This document shows, in pieces, positions 29,435 to 39,446 of a stretch of DNA of 64,000 bases (positions are counted from its first letter, which is position 1; each line of letters begins with the position of its first letter). The notes beneath the pieces are model-generated. The model saw only the letters and a program-made list of their open reading frames with translations, made no database searches and was not told the DNA's origin. The position numbers and the translations under genes are program-made. The stretch comes from Pedosphaera parvula Ellin514 (GTDB taxonomy: Bacteria; Verrucomicrobiota; Verrucomicrobiia; Limisphaerales; Pedosphaeraceae), in NCBI RefSeq assembly GCF_000172555.1, contig NZ_ABOX02000015.1, positions 1-64,000 on the forward strand, read 5' to 3'.

Positions 29435-32400
29435 TTTACTTTTTCCTTGGCTTCTCGATTTAATGGCAATTTGAATTCCACAGCCGTTCCGTGTTCAGGC
29501 GTGGATTGAATCCGGCATTGTCCCCCAATGGCTTCCAGGCGTTGGCGCATGTTCTGCAAACCATCCGCCGATTCGCGTGTTTGGGATGCCCGGGTTGTTT
29601 CTCCAAATCCCTTGCCTTCGTCTCTCACTTGGATTCGCAGTACGGCATCGGAGCAGGCGATAGTTACCTTTACCCGGTTTGCTCCGGAGTGCTTCAACAC
29701 ATTCGTTAATGCTTCATGCACTGCGAGAAAAAGGTGATGACGCGTCTGGGACGAAACCGGGAAATGTGGCAGTTCTTTCGGAATTTCCAGTTCGCAGTTC
29801 AAGCCGGTGCCCTGGAAATAATTCTGCGTGTATTGCGCGATGTAGGAAGCGACATGCTCAAGCGTGTCATTCTGCGGATTCACGACCCAAACAATTTCAT
29901 CCAGCGAATGCAACAAATCGCGGGAGTCGTGTTCGATCGCCCAAATCTGTTCCTTGAGTTCGTCGTTGTCATTGTCGAGTCGGGCCGCATGCGCGCTCAA
30001 AAATGAAATGCGGCATAGCTTGGCGCCTATTTCGTCATGCAAATCCCGCGCAATGCGTGTGCGCTCCCGCTCCAGTGCATTCTCTTCTTCCAGAAGTTTC
30101 ATGTGACGCTTCATTTTTTGGTGTTCCAGATAGCGAGCCCCGCCAATGACGCTCGCAAGCAAGCCCACGCTGGCCAGGGAGAGAACCCACCAGTGTTGCC
30201 AGAAATAAGGGGAGACCGAGAAGTCCACTGCCGTCTCGGCGTGACGCCCATTCGCTCCGTCAACCGAAACGATGAATTGATAATCACCGGCGGGCACATA
30301 GTTGTATTGAGCTATGCGAGAGCTGCCTGCTTCGGTCCACTGCTGATCCAAACCTTTCATTTGATAGCGGAAGCGCAATTGCTCCGGGTTTTCGAAGTGC
30401 GGACTTGAATAGCGTAACTCGAGGTGATGATGTCCTGGCCCGACATGAAACGCTGGAGATTTTCGGCTTTTCGCTGATCGTGACGAGGCTGCTATCGGCT
30501 TAAATCCAGCTGCAGGAAGCCCGTCAACCATGACTTCTTCGAGCAACAGCACAAGCCCGTTCGTCGCGACGGCACATTCGAGCGGATCGACGACCGTAAT
30601 CCCATTATAATTACCGAACCAAAGGCATCCTGAACTGCTGCTGCAGCCCTTTGGGTAGATTGTGTTTGAACCAGGACTTTGCAGGAGGTTTTCGGTCGAG
30701 CCATTGCCAAATGGAAAGGATCCAAGCACAGCCAGACCGTCGGAAGGGCTTGAAGGCTTTTCCGCGCAGGTAACTCCGCCGCGGTGACTCAACCACAGTC
30801 GCCCAGCGCGATCCTCCAACAGGCCGTAGATTTTGTTATCGGACAGTCCGGAGGGCAGGGGGTAGACTGAGACCTGCTTATTCGCCACGGCCGCGAGTCC
30901 TCCCTCGACCATGGCGACCCAAAGCGTTCCCTTAGCGTCCCGATGCAATGCCTGGATCGAAGTCCTAAGGAGTCTGTCGCTGAAATTTACCAACCCAGTT
31001 TCTCCAACGAGATAAAGTCCCCCGCCATCAGTGCCTACCCAAATTTGGCCGTCCGCTTCCGCTGCCATTGCGACCACCGGACTTTTCGATCCTGATTGTG
31101 CGTGTATCCGCAAACGGCCTTGATCGAGTCGCAATATCTGTCCTTCACGCGTGCCCGCCCAAATGCTTCCGTCATTACCTTCGGCGAGCGCCGTAATGTT
31201 AACACCTGGCAACTGGAACAGTTGGCTCTCATCGGCGACTGCTTGAGGATCGCGAATCAGTAACAAGCCTTTGCCGCAAGCCAACCAGCAGGCTTTATCA
31301 CGCGTCACCAGCATGGCACGAAAATTTGAATCCTCAGGGCCTAACCCGGCAACCGAAAGGCGGCGGAAGCTTCCTCCCTCCCAACCAAGAAGCCCATGCT
31401 CCGGCTGGATGGCCCAAATCAAACCCGGCGCTACTTCAGCGACGCTCGCCACGGGTCCTTTGCCCAAGCCTTCCGCCTGTCCAAGTTGAAAAGTCTGTTT
31501 TCGTTTAAGTAGATGAAGTCCGGAGCCACCGGCGATCCAAAGGTTGCCGCTGTGATCTACGAGCATCGCGCTCACTTCGTTCACTGGAAATCCAGCACTG
31601 GCATTGACCGGCGTCAAGGTGTCCTCCCGGAATTGATACAACCCCTCGCTCGTTGATCCGGCCCAAACAGATCCCTCGGCATCGGACGTGAGAATTCTGA
31701 CATGCGGCGATTGGCTGTTGCGTGGAATCCGATACCGACGCCAGTGTCCTTTATCATGGCAAAGCACGGCATCGCCACTGGCGGCTATCCAGACTCGACC
31801 TTTACCGTCGGTCACCACCGATTGCGGATTTTGCAACGTTTCGTCGGAAGTTCCTTCCGGCCATTGTGACACCGCACCGTTCCGGTAGCGAAAAATTCCA
31901 GCGTTCCACACGGCAATCCAAAGCGTGCCTTCGCGATCGCGAAACAACGATTTCACAGCCTTGCCCTGCATGTCTCCCGCGCCCGCAATGGAATGGGGCT
32001 GGCTGCTCCGCCAGACGGCCAGACCCGAGCTTGTGCCAACGAAAATTTCTCCATTGTCACCTTCTGCAATCGCAGTGACGTTGGCTGATGGCAGTCCTTG
32101 TTGGACAGTAAACGTTTCAAATTCACCGTTCGCGTAGCGCGTCAGCCCTCTGTCGGTGGTGCCGATCCACAAAGCCCCTTGCGAGTCGCCGAAGAGAGTC
32201 TGAACGATGCCGCCGCCGGTTGCGGCTCGTGTCTCAAACGGCACAAATCGCACGCCATCAAATCGGACTACGCGGTCATCGCTGGCGAGCCAGAGATAGC
32301 CGTCGGCAGTTTGCGCGAGAGCGCGAAGATCTGTGCGGGGCATCCCCGGCTCACGCAACCAGGTTTCAACAACGAATCGTTGCGAATTGAAGAAGAAGTT

Positions 32401-33192
32401 CAATTCATCTTCAATGGGCATCGCACTGCTTGGGTCCACGAAATCAGAGAAGCTGGTTGCAATCGCAAGATCGCTGAAAACCCAGCCTTCTCCCGCGCCG
32501 CCATGACGCAGGCGGATTTCATCGAAGGATGCATTTGCATTGAAGCGCGTGGTCAGCGATTCGGGTTGGTGCACTTCCGTCGCTCCCACGCTGAGATCCG
32601 GATTGAGCCAGACAGTAACAAGATCGTCCCCGCCGGCAACATACTGCACCTTGAAAATGATGGTTCGTTCCACGCCGCGGCGAGGAAACTCGTAATGCGG
32701 TGATTGTCCGGTCACCACATCATCATGGCTTGACGAGTGCAGGTCGAGATAGCTGGATGCTGGAGCGGTCGTTTCGGCATCGCCCGTTTTGAAAAACGCG
32801 CTATACGCATATGCAGCCAGTGCGTTTCCCACGGCGAGTCGTTCTGTATCCGTCTCAAAAAGTTCAAACGCAGCGAAGTACTCTTCAGTCTTGGAATCGG
32901 ACAGAGGCGCAATATGGAATTTGAAATAGAGCGTGTCGCGCGCCGTATCGTCACGTTTCAAAGCCCCCTTGAGAATGTCGCTGCCCGACCCTGAATTATA
33001 AATGAGAGTTGCTTCAGGATTACTCCAGAGTGTGGTGGCCTGCGTCACTGATGTAGCCAGCAGCCAGACCAGGCCGAAACCGAATGCACAAGTACGCCCG
33101 AAACGTAAGGCAGCAATCGAACTTGAGTCGAACTCGAGTGGCCTTTCTGGCTCCCGATTGAAAAGTCGAAGAGCATTGTAGATCGCTCTCAC
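29431..33192 (-). CDS. Two-component sensor kinase with ligand-type propeller (Reg_prop/Y_Y_Y/HisKA_3)
   Basis: 1253 residues, GTG start at 33192; the first 50 residues hold a signal anchor (FGFGLVWLLATSVTQA). Residues about 55-270 form a beta-rich domain I do not recognise. Then come two-component propeller repeats (YLWLASDDRVVRFDG, ALWIGTTDRGLTRYANG, LWIAVWNAGIFRYRNG, IWVGTDGGGLYLVGETG), a Y_Y_Y domain near residue 960-1020 (LELRYSSPHFENPEQLRFRY), a membrane helix (WWVLSLASVGLLASVIGG), the phospho-His helix RIARDLHDEIGAKLCRIS and an HATPase_c domain. The layout resembles the sensory half of Bacteroides hybrid regulators that sense oligosaccharides. Coupled to the regulator at 28811. Confidence 0.92.
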   Translation of the reverse strand: MRAIYNALRLFNREPERPLEFDSSSIAALRFGRTCAFGFGLVWLLATSVTQATTLWSNPEATLIYNSGSGSDILKGALKRDDTARDTLYFKFHIAPLSDSKTEEYFAAFELFETDTERLAVGNALAAYAYSAFFKTGDAETTAPASSYLDLHSSSHDDVVTGQSPHYEFPRRGVERTIIFKVQYVAGGDDLVTVWLNPDLSVGATEVHQPESLTTRFNANASFDEIRLRHGGAGEGWVFSDLAIATSFSDFVDPSSAMPIEDELNFFFNSQRFVVETWLREPGMPRTDLRALAQTADGYLWLASDDRVVRFDGVRFVPFETRAATGGGIVQTLFGDSQGALWIGTTDRGLTRYANGEFETFTVQQGLPSANVTAIAEGDNGEIFVGTSSGLAVWRSSQPHSIAGAGDMQGKAVKSLFRDREGTLWIAVWNAGIFRYRNGAVSQWPEGTSDETLQNPQSVVTDGKGRVWIAASGDAVLCHDKGHWRRYRIPRNSQSPHVRILTSDAEGSVWAGSTSEGLYQFREDTLTPVNASAGFPVNEVSAMLVDHSGNLWIAGGSGLHLLKRKQTFQLGQAEGLGKGPVASVAEVAPGLIWAIQPEHGLLGWEGGSFRRLSVAGLGPEDSNFRAMLVTRDKACWLACGKGLLLIRDPQAVADESQLFQLPGVNITALAEGNDGSIWAGTREGQILRLDQGRLRIHAQSGSKSPVVAMAAEADGQIWVGTDGGGLYLVGETGLVNFSDRLLRTSIQALHRDAKGTLWVAMVEGGLAAVANKQVSVYPLPSGLSDNKIYGLLEDRAGRLWLSHRGGVTCAEKPSSPSDGLAVLGSFPFGNGSTENLLQSPGSNTIYPKGCSSSSGCLWFGNYNGITVVDPLECAVATNGLVLLLEEVMVDGLPAAGFKPIAASSRSAKSRKSPAFHVGPGHHHLELRYSSPHFENPEQLRFRYQMKGLDQQWTEAGSSRIAQYNYVPAGDYQFIVSVDGANGRHAETAVDFSVSPYFWQHWWVLSLASVGLLASVIGGARYLEHQKMKRHMKLLEEENALERERTRIARDLHDEIGAKLCRISFLSAHAARLDNDNDELKEQIWAIEHDSRDLLHSLDEIVWVVNPQNDTLEHVASYIAQYTQNYFQGTGLNCELEIPKELPHFPVSSQTRHHLFLAVHEALTNVLKHSGANRVKVTIACSDAVLRIQVRDEGKGFGETTRASQTRESADGLQNMRQRLEAIGGQCRIQSTPEHGTAVEFKLPLNREAKEKVK

Positions 33193-33639
33193 AATTCGGT
33201 GGTCGGTCGGCTTGAAAATTCGATATTCGGTGATGTTCGGTTAAACCTTCCTATTCACTGAACAGGTTATCTGTTTAGGAAAAACAGGCGGCAATGATTT
33301 TGGTAAGCGCTGCAATGCATCGAAATCGCGCTCCTGCGTATTGAAACATTACTTTGGGCAGTTGTAGCCGCATCGAGTTCCTTTCGTCGGTGGTTTAGCT
33401 GATTAAACCGACAATTTCCTCCAAAGTCCAGACGTGATCTCAGATTCGGCTTCCGTTGCTCGCGTCCAACGCAAAGTATTGGTAATACAAGCAAAATTAT
33501 TAGCACAAGAAGTCGAGAGTAAAATCATAGCTGTGCAACGTGGTCTTCGTGCCGACGTGGTGGGAATAATCAGGCCTACGGCGACAACGGGTTCTTTCAC
33601 ATCTAGCTGTTCCAAAGGCGGATACCTATCGTTTTTGGT
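33193..33639. other. Intergenic region without a recognised gene
   Basis: About 450 bases between the kinase start and the broken secreted-protein gene. It should contain the kinase promoter. I see no convincing reading frame, tRNA or hairpin. Confidence 0.45.
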
Positions 33640-34543
33640 TCAGGGAATGCACTTCAGGCGGTAATAGGCCGTGACGGGGGGGGAGTTGGTAACGCCCAAT
33701 GTGAAGTTCACATTGGTGGCGCGTTGGACGTTGTAGCTGTAATCGTGGATGCCAGACAGAACAGCTGTGATGTTTGATGCTGTGATTGTCACGCTTCCGC
33801 TGGCGTCGCCAAAGAACGGCAGGTAGCAATGAAATGAGCACGGTGCCGCTGTTCGTACCGCCCTGACCATCGTGGATCGTGTAAGTAAAGGCCTCATCCA
33901 CATTGTTTGCCGACACAAGAATAAAAGTGCCGTTGTTCGACAGCGGCGTGCCATTCGTTGTAGTCACGCTCGTTTCGACGCCACTGCTCAAAACGACGGC
34001 GCTCAACGCCGTGTCATTGGTGCGGAAAATCACATCGCCCGTCGGAGTCGCGACACCTGTAACCGTGTTGGTGAACGTCACGGTGTCGCCGAAACCTGAA
34101 GGATTGAGTGAAGAGGCAAGGGCGGCGGACGATACGGCCTTGTCTACGGTGAATGGAGCAGTGGTCGCACTAAGATCCGGGAACGAGGCGCTCTTTGATT
34201 GAGGAATCCAGCAGTCTGTCTGGTCAATGTGATTTTGTTCTACGTGCCCAGTGTGCCACCGACATTGTCAAAAATCCCCACAGCGCCTGTTGACCGGGAA
34301 GCCAGGGACGAAAAGGTAACGAATGCGTTTTGAGCAGTGGTACGAGTGGGTCGCACTTCGCCATCACCGGCACTGAAAGTCAACGCCGACATATTCTCAT
34401 TGCGGGCTGCTGCGACACCCGTGTTATCCACAATGAATGTCCCTGTTGGCAGTGGCAGTGCTCCAGATTGTTGCCGCATGGCTTGCTCGCGTGATAAGCG
34501 CGACTAAAAGGCACGTTGCTGCGAAGAGGGTTTTGGTTTTCAT
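33640..34543 (-). pseudogene. Broken secreted autotransporter-type protein gene
   Basis: Starts at ATG 34543 with a clean signal peptide (MKTKTLFAATCLLVALITRA), breaks frame after about 25 further residues, and continues in other frames with GTFIVDNTGVAAARNENMSA, a stop near GGTLGT, then a cadherin-like piece (EAFTYTIHDGQGGTNSG) and a last frame ending in YYRLKCIP, the C-terminal motif common in this window. At least three frame changes and probably a large internal deletion are needed to connect these. The order of parts is still colinear, so it is one decayed gene rather than chance frames. Confidence 0.75.
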
Positions 34544-34730
34544 GATTTTCCTTTCTGGGCTCAGTTTGTAATCTGCATCGCGATGGAACTGAAATCTGAT
34601 TCCGTCATTAACGGCGCGGCTGACGGCAGCACAAATCCATAGTGCTGACGCGTCGCGTACGAGCGTTGCTCTTCCTGGAAAAGATAAACGTGGAACGTAT
34701 CGAAGCTTAACGACGTGAAGATTGTCTGGT

Positions 34731-34798
34731 AGTCCCATGAAATGGGGACGGTATGTTCACGCTGCTCCGCCATTACGCCGTCCCCACTTCATGGGACT
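34731..34798. repeat. Inverted pair of palindromic elements no. 2 (BIME-like hairpin)
   Basis: Two copies of the dispersed 18-base element face each other: 34732-34749 and 34780-34797. With flanking bases the arms are 21 long with a single mismatch, separated by 26 bases, so the region can fold into one long hairpin. It lies between the divergent broken gene and the pseudopilin at 34856, 58 bases before the latter. Paired inverted copies are characteristic of REP/BIME repeats. Confidence 0.75.
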
Positions 34799-34855
34799 GC
34801 AACGGCAGGCTGCCAACTGATAATCATAAGCAAACCCCAAAAGCAGCTTTGTTGC

Positions 34856-35773
34856 ATGACCAGTCAAAAAAAAGAGCCTGTCGTTAATCAGTTCCATCAT
34901 GCTTTCACCCTGATCGAACTGCTCGTCGTAATCGCCATCATTGCCATTCTTGCTGCGATGCTGCTTCCCGCACTGAGCAAGGCGAAAGATAAGGCCCTCG
35001 CTGCCGGTTGTTTGAGCAACACCAAACAGATAGGGCTTGCAGTTCTGATGTATGCGTCCGACAGCAGCGAGATTTTCCCAACGCCGGTTCAATGGTGGAC
35101 GCCGCCTCCTTATGTGAACTCCAAAGGTTTGAAATGCGGTGGCGAATGGAAGGGCTCGGGCGTCAACAGCGGGGCGAACACAATCGCGCCGATGCTGGTT
35201 TTGTACATGCCGAACAACAAAGTCTGGGTGTGCCCCAAGCGGAAACGCGGCCTGACCTATACCACCGAACCGGGAGAGTTCGATCCCAGCATTACAGGAT
35301 TCCTTTCCTACGGCTTCAACGAAATCGGAGTTTTTGGCGGCGCGGACCCTGTGACCGGCGATATGAAAACGCAGTATTTCAAAACTTCCAGTGTCAGTCG
35401 GCCGTCCGACGTGGTCGCCATTTCCGACGTCAGTGGTTCGAACGATCCAAATAATGCCGGCAGCGGGGACAGTAGCGCTGACGCTGCGTGGCTTGACACT
35501 GTTTGGGCGCGCTACTCTGGTCCGGGCCGGGGCGTTTCGGGAATGAACGGACGGCTCCAAACCGCCCATGCCAAACATAATAAACGTGTGAACATCATTT
35601 ACGTTGACGGCCACGCCGCACCGTCTTTGCCAAGCAGGATTACCTGGGGACAATTCTGGGGCGTACTGACGCCGAACACTCCGTTGCAGGATTTTGGCGG
35701 TGGAAAGATTTCGAGCGATCCCATCAGCGAGCCAGCGTACGATGCCCAGGAATGGTCGAGCGCGCAAGAATGA
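34856..35773 (+). CDS. Type II secretion-type pseudopilin
   Basis: 305 residues from ATG 34856 ([16 protein letters not shown]), then [20 protein letters not shown] and [20 protein letters not shown]. The globular part closely parallels the pseudopilin at 11302: [39 protein letters not shown] and [12 protein letters not shown]. The start is chosen for leader length. A beta-helix surface protein follows 50 bases later, as with the other pseudopilins here. Confidence 0.88.
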   Translation: MTSQKKEPVVNQFHHAFTLIELLVVIAIIAILAAMLLPALSKAKDKALAAGCLSNTKQIGLAVLMYASDSSEIFPTPVQWWTPPPYVNSKGLKCGGEWKGSGVNSGANTIAPMLVLYMPNNKVWVCPKRKRGLTYTTEPGEFDPSITGFLSYGFNEIGVFGGADPVTGDMKTQYFKTSSVSRPSDVVAISDVSGSNDPNNAGSGDSSADAAWLDTVWARYSGPGRGVSGMNGRLQTAHAKHNKRVNIIYVDGHAAPSLPSRITWGQFWGVLTPNTPLQDFGGGKISSDPISEPAYDAQEWSSAQE

Positions 35774-35823
35774 TCGACCCGCAAATTTGATTCGAACCCA
35801 AATAACACGAAAGGCCACCACCA

Positions 35824-36804
35824 ATGAGAAATGCATTCGCTGCCTGCGTCGTCGCAATCGCGATGCTCGCATCAACCGTCCACGCGCAAACCGGGGTTAC
35901 CTGGAATCCGGGCGGGCCGGATCCGGGTTTGTGGAGCAATCCGGCAAACTGGGGCGGCACTGTGCCGGTGTCCGGCTACAAGGCTTTCATCAACAACAGC
36001 ACCGTTGGTCCGTGCATCGTGGACGGCGTGGCTGGCGGGTGCCAAATCACCATCGCCAACGGCGGCGGTCCATCAACGCTTATTGTCACCAATGGCGGCG
36101 ACCTGACAGCCGGTGATACGAACGGCGACATTCATAACATCGGCTGGACGCAAATCGGCGGCAGCGGCACAGGCTCAATGATCATTGAAAACGGCGGCAA
36201 CGTGAAATTCATGTTGCACCTTTGGGTCGGCCAGGATCCCGGCGGCGTCGGCACGCTCATCATGAATGGTGGCACAGCTTCGGTTACCAACCATCCAGAC
36301 GGGAATTGGCAGTTGGGTTCAGGCGGTACAGGTTACATTTACATGAATGGTGGCACGCTGTTTTTGTTGAAATGGGACGGCACCAATCAAGTCAATGGCG
36401 CCTCTCACATTGACATCGCCGGGGGAACAATAATTGTGAACGGAGACAAGACAGGAATCATCAATTCGCTTAAAGACGCCGGCAAGATTACAGCCTATGG
36501 CGGTAGCGGTACACTCAATATAGACTACAACAATATCAACCCTGGCAAGACGACGATTTCCGCGCAGGGCATTGGAGTATCTGGTAGGAAAATCAAGAGC
36601 ATTGAAGTCAATGGCGGCAACGTGACGATCAAATACGAGACGACTTCCGGAGGAATGTATCATTTGGAGTCCAGCGCCTCGCTATCCCCTGCATCATGGG
36701 CAACAGTGCCAGGAAGCACGGTCACCGCTTCAGGAACCGAAGAGATATTCTCGTTTCCCATTCCAAGCAATGAACCAACTTTTTTCCGCGTGGCCTCCCC
36801 GTAA
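35824..36804 (+). CDS. Small secreted beta-helix protein
   Basis: 326 residues with signal peptide MRNAFAACVVAIAMLASTVH and cleavage after AQ. The mature part is glycine/asparagine rich with autotransporter-like steps (GTGSMIIENGGNVKFM, GVGTLIMNGGTASVTN, GTGYIYMNGGTLFLL), each ending in a short MNGG/ENGG turn. The last 60 residues are the common C-terminal domain: HLESSASLSPASWATVPGS and FFRVASP. No enzyme signature. It is probably a surface or matrix component linked to the pseudopilin upstream and to the GH71/99-like enzyme 43 bases downstream. Confidence 0.82.
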   Translation: MRNAFAACVVAIAMLASTVHAQTGVTWNPGGPDPGLWSNPANWGGTVPVSGYKAFINNSTVGPCIVDGVAGGCQITIANGGGPSTLIVTNGGDLTAGDTNGDIHNIGWTQIGGSGTGSMIIENGGNVKFMLHLWVGQDPGGVGTLIMNGGTASVTNHPDGNWQLGSGGTGYIYMNGGTLFLLKWDGTNQVNGASHIDIAGGTIIVNGDKTGIINSLKDAGKITAYGGSGTLNIDYNNINPGKTTISAQGIGVSGRKIKSIEVNGGNVTIKYETTSGGMYHLESSASLSPASWATVPGSTVTASGTEEIFSFPIPSNEPTFFRVASP

Positions 36805-36847
36805 ACGGGGACTTGCCGCGAAACGGGTTTCTCGGGAAAAGGTTGCG

Positions 36848-39388
36848 ATGAAGCTTCTGTGCATTACCACTGGTGTTGTCCTTGTCGTTGGGAGGCAGGC
36901 ATGTTTCGCCGTGCCTGGTGGGTTGCGCTGTTTCCTCGTTATTCACCTGGCCCTTCTCCTTGCTTTGTCGTCGCCAGCCGCGAACACGGTGAATCTCACA
37001 CCGATTAGTTGCTGCGACCAATCCATCATTACCACGAACATCGGCGGCCAAACAGTGTGGCGGAACGTTCCAGGCAGTTCCTTCATCGGTTTTGCGGTGC
37101 CGACCAATACTTTCACTTACACCCCGGGCATGCCTGTTTATCTTGAAGCGGTCTATTACGACGAAGGCGACGGCCAGATCAGTTTGCAATACGATTCCAT
37201 ATCCGGCGGGGCGTATGCGAGCTCGCTTCGGCACGTTCGGACTTCGCGCGTGGACACGAAGTCGTTCGTGCATGCCTATTATGTTTTGCAGTCGCCGGAT
37301 TTTCGTCATCGTCAAGGCACCGGAGCGGATCTGCGTCTGGGTCTCGGAGGCCAGCCGCCATTGTCCATGCAGCGATGCACGATTCAGAATTTCCCGTTCA
37401 CCAACGAACAATTCCAGGCCGTTCTCGCTGCGCCATGGTTGCAACCTTACTCCGGTCCGACGCGGACTGATGTGGATAACAACACGTTGAATCAGAAAGT
37501 CATGGTTGGTTACCAGGGCTGGTTTCGTGCACCGAACGATCTGGCCGACAGTGGCTGGTTTCATTGGTTCAAAAACGGCTCAGCAAATCCAACAAACTAC
37601 AACACTGATATGTGGCCGGACATCTCCGGCTTCGACGAGGACGAACTGTTTCCTTCGGGCACGATCAAGACGCGTAGCGGCTTGCCGGCAAAACTATTTT
37701 CCTCCACCACACCGAAGACCGTGAGCCGCCACTTTCAATGGATGCGCAAATACAATATTGACGGCGCATTCCTCCAGCGTTTCGTCTCCGCCAACAGCGG
37801 CGGCGCGTTCGGTGGCGATGAGTTCGCGCTTGCCAATGTCCGCGCCGGTGCGCACGAGGAGGGACGCATCTGGGCGATCGAATACGATGTCTCCTCTCTT
37901 GGCACAAACAACGCGCTAACAACCATCAGCAACGACTGGCGGTGGCTCTGCGATGTGGTCGGTGTTCGCAACGATTCACGCTACGCGCATGAAAACGGAA
38001 AGGCGGTGGTGTTCGTCTGGGGACTCCCTTTCACCCACAACAATTTCACGCCTGCCGCGGCCGACGATATCATCAATTTTTTCAAGAACGATCCTGTTTA
38101 CGGCAGCAACTATGTCATCGGCGGCTGGCCCAACACTTGGCGCAGCATGAGCACGTGGAGCAACCATTTTAAACTTCATGATGGCGGATTGATCTGGCAG
38201 TCGCAGAATCACCTCCTCGACCGCCAGCAGATGAACGCGTGGAACATTCACTATTTTCCGCACGTTGCGCCAGGTGGATCGTGGTCGCACCTCCAAAAAT
38301 ATTCCAGCGAGAGTGAGCGCGATTATGGCCCGCGCACTGGCGGCGCGCTTTACTGGCAGGCGATTAACGATGCACTGAACAGCGGCGCGACGCGGTTGTT
38401 CGTTGGCATGTTCGACGAATACGATGAAAGCACCGCCATCATGCCGATGACGGATGACCCGCCCGATCATGCACCGAACATTGGAAGGTTTCTCACGAAC
38501 CTCGGCAAGCCGTCCGACTGGTGGCTGTGGCTCACTGGCGTCGCTCGGGATGTGTTGCGAGGCACTCGCGGGCTGGTTCCCGCGGTACCCACCGAAGCTG
38601 AGTATGCGAATTTTATGGCTACGAATGGTGTCACCGGGCTTCCGCCCGCGCGCCGGGCCACGCTGCTAATTCCGCCCGGCGCGATCTGGAAATACCTTGA
38701 TACCGGCGTTGCGCCCGCCGCGAATTGGACAAGCAACAGCTTCAACGAGGCTGGTTGGAAGAGTGGTGCGGCGGAGTTGGGCTATGGTGACGGCAGTGAA
38801 AAGACAACCATCAACTTCGGTGGCGATGCGAACAATAAATACACCACCACCTGGTTTCGTAATTCGTTCGTCGTGACCAATCCGGCTGATTATTTTTCAT
38901 TGGTGTTAGGCATCGTGCGTGACGACGGTGCTGTTGCTTATCTGAACGGGCAGGAACTTTACCGCATGAATCTCCCGGAGGGCGCGATTTCTTCCAGTAC
39001 ATTGGCAATAAATGATGTCAATGGTTTCGACGAACGTGCCTTCTTCGAGCGTAACGTGGATTCTGCATTGCTCATTCCCGGAACGAACATGCTGGCAGTA
39101 GAAGTTCATCAAGTTAGTGCATCCAGTCCCGATCTGAGTTTTGACTTCACACTCACAGGACTGACGACCGAACAAGTGCGTCCGCGACTTGAAATAAGTT
39201 CCAACTCGGGCGGCGTTAAACTGAGCTGGCCGGCAGCCACGGGATTCTTCGTGCCCTTCACAGCGAGCAATTTGTCCACGGCGACATGGACTTGCACGAC
39301 CAATATAGTTGTTCTTTCGAACGGTCAATGGCAGGTGACGCTTCCACTCTCAATCGGGCCTCAATGGTTCAAACTCGGCGCACCCTGA
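36848..39388 (+). CDS. GH71/99-like glycoside hydrolase with galactose-binding-like C-terminal module
   Basis: About 846 residues from ATG 36848 (AAAAGG upstream); signal peptide with core FLVIHLALLLALSS. A beta-sandwich (about 50-210) is followed by the catalytic barrel (about 220-600): KVMVGYQGWFRAPND, SGWFHWFKNG, HFQWMRKYNIDGAFLQRF, WGLPFTHNNFTP and the C-terminal FVGMFDEYDESTAIMP, as in bacterial proteins annotated GH71/99-like or xylosidase-like. Next is a jelly-roll module (about 610-780; WKYLDTGVAPAANW, RDDGAVAYLNG), and a C-terminal beta domain ending WFKLGAP. Role by context: secreted alpha-1,3-glucan hydrolase; other alpha-glycan substrates remain possible. It differs enough from the enzyme at 26528 to be a separate subfamily. 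Confidence 0.8.
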   Translation: MKLLCITTGVVLVVGRQACFAVPGGLRCFLVIHLALLLALSSPAANTVNLTPISCCDQSIITTNIGGQTVWRNVPGSSFIGFAVPTNTFTYTPGMPVYLEAVYYDEGDGQISLQYDSISGGAYASSLRHVRTSRVDTKSFVHAYYVLQSPDFRHRQGTGADLRLGLGGQPPLSMQRCTIQNFPFTNEQFQAVLAAPWLQPYSGPTRTDVDNNTLNQKVMVGYQGWFRAPNDLADSGWFHWFKNGSANPTNYNTDMWPDISGFDEDELFPSGTIKTRSGLPAKLFSSTTPKTVSRHFQWMRKYNIDGAFLQRFVSANSGGAFGGDEFALANVRAGAHEEGRIWAIEYDVSSLGTNNALTTISNDWRWLCDVVGVRNDSRYAHENGKAVVFVWGLPFTHNNFTPAAADDIINFFKNDPVYGSNYVIGGWPNTWRSMSTWSNHFKLHDGGLIWQSQNHLLDRQQMNAWNIHYFPHVAPGGSWSHLQKYSSESERDYGPRTGGALYWQAINDALNSGATRLFVGMFDEYDESTAIMPMTDDPPDHAPNIGRFLTNLGKPSDWWLWLTGVARDVLRGTRGLVPAVPTEAEYANFMATNGVTGLPPARRATLLIPPGAIWKYLDTGVAPAANWTSNSFNEAGWKSGAAELGYGDGSEKTTINFGGDANNKYTTTWFRNSFVVTNPADYFSLVLGIVRDDGAVAYLNGQELYRMNLPEGAISSSTLAINDVNGFDERAFFERNVDSALLIPGTNMLAVEVHQVSASSPDLSFDFTLTGLTTEQVRPRLEISSNSGGVKLSWPAATGFFVPFTASNLSTATWTCTTNIVVLSNGQWQVTLPLSIGPQWFKLGAP

Positions 39389-39446
39389 ATACCGAACACA
39401 GTGACAACCCGGATATCAATGCCTTCGCGAGTCACAACCTGCTGGT

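Noticed and set aside
34757-35875. 372-codon minus-strand frame opposite a pseudopilin
   Set aside because: Shadow frame; the plus strand has the unmistakable prepilin signature.
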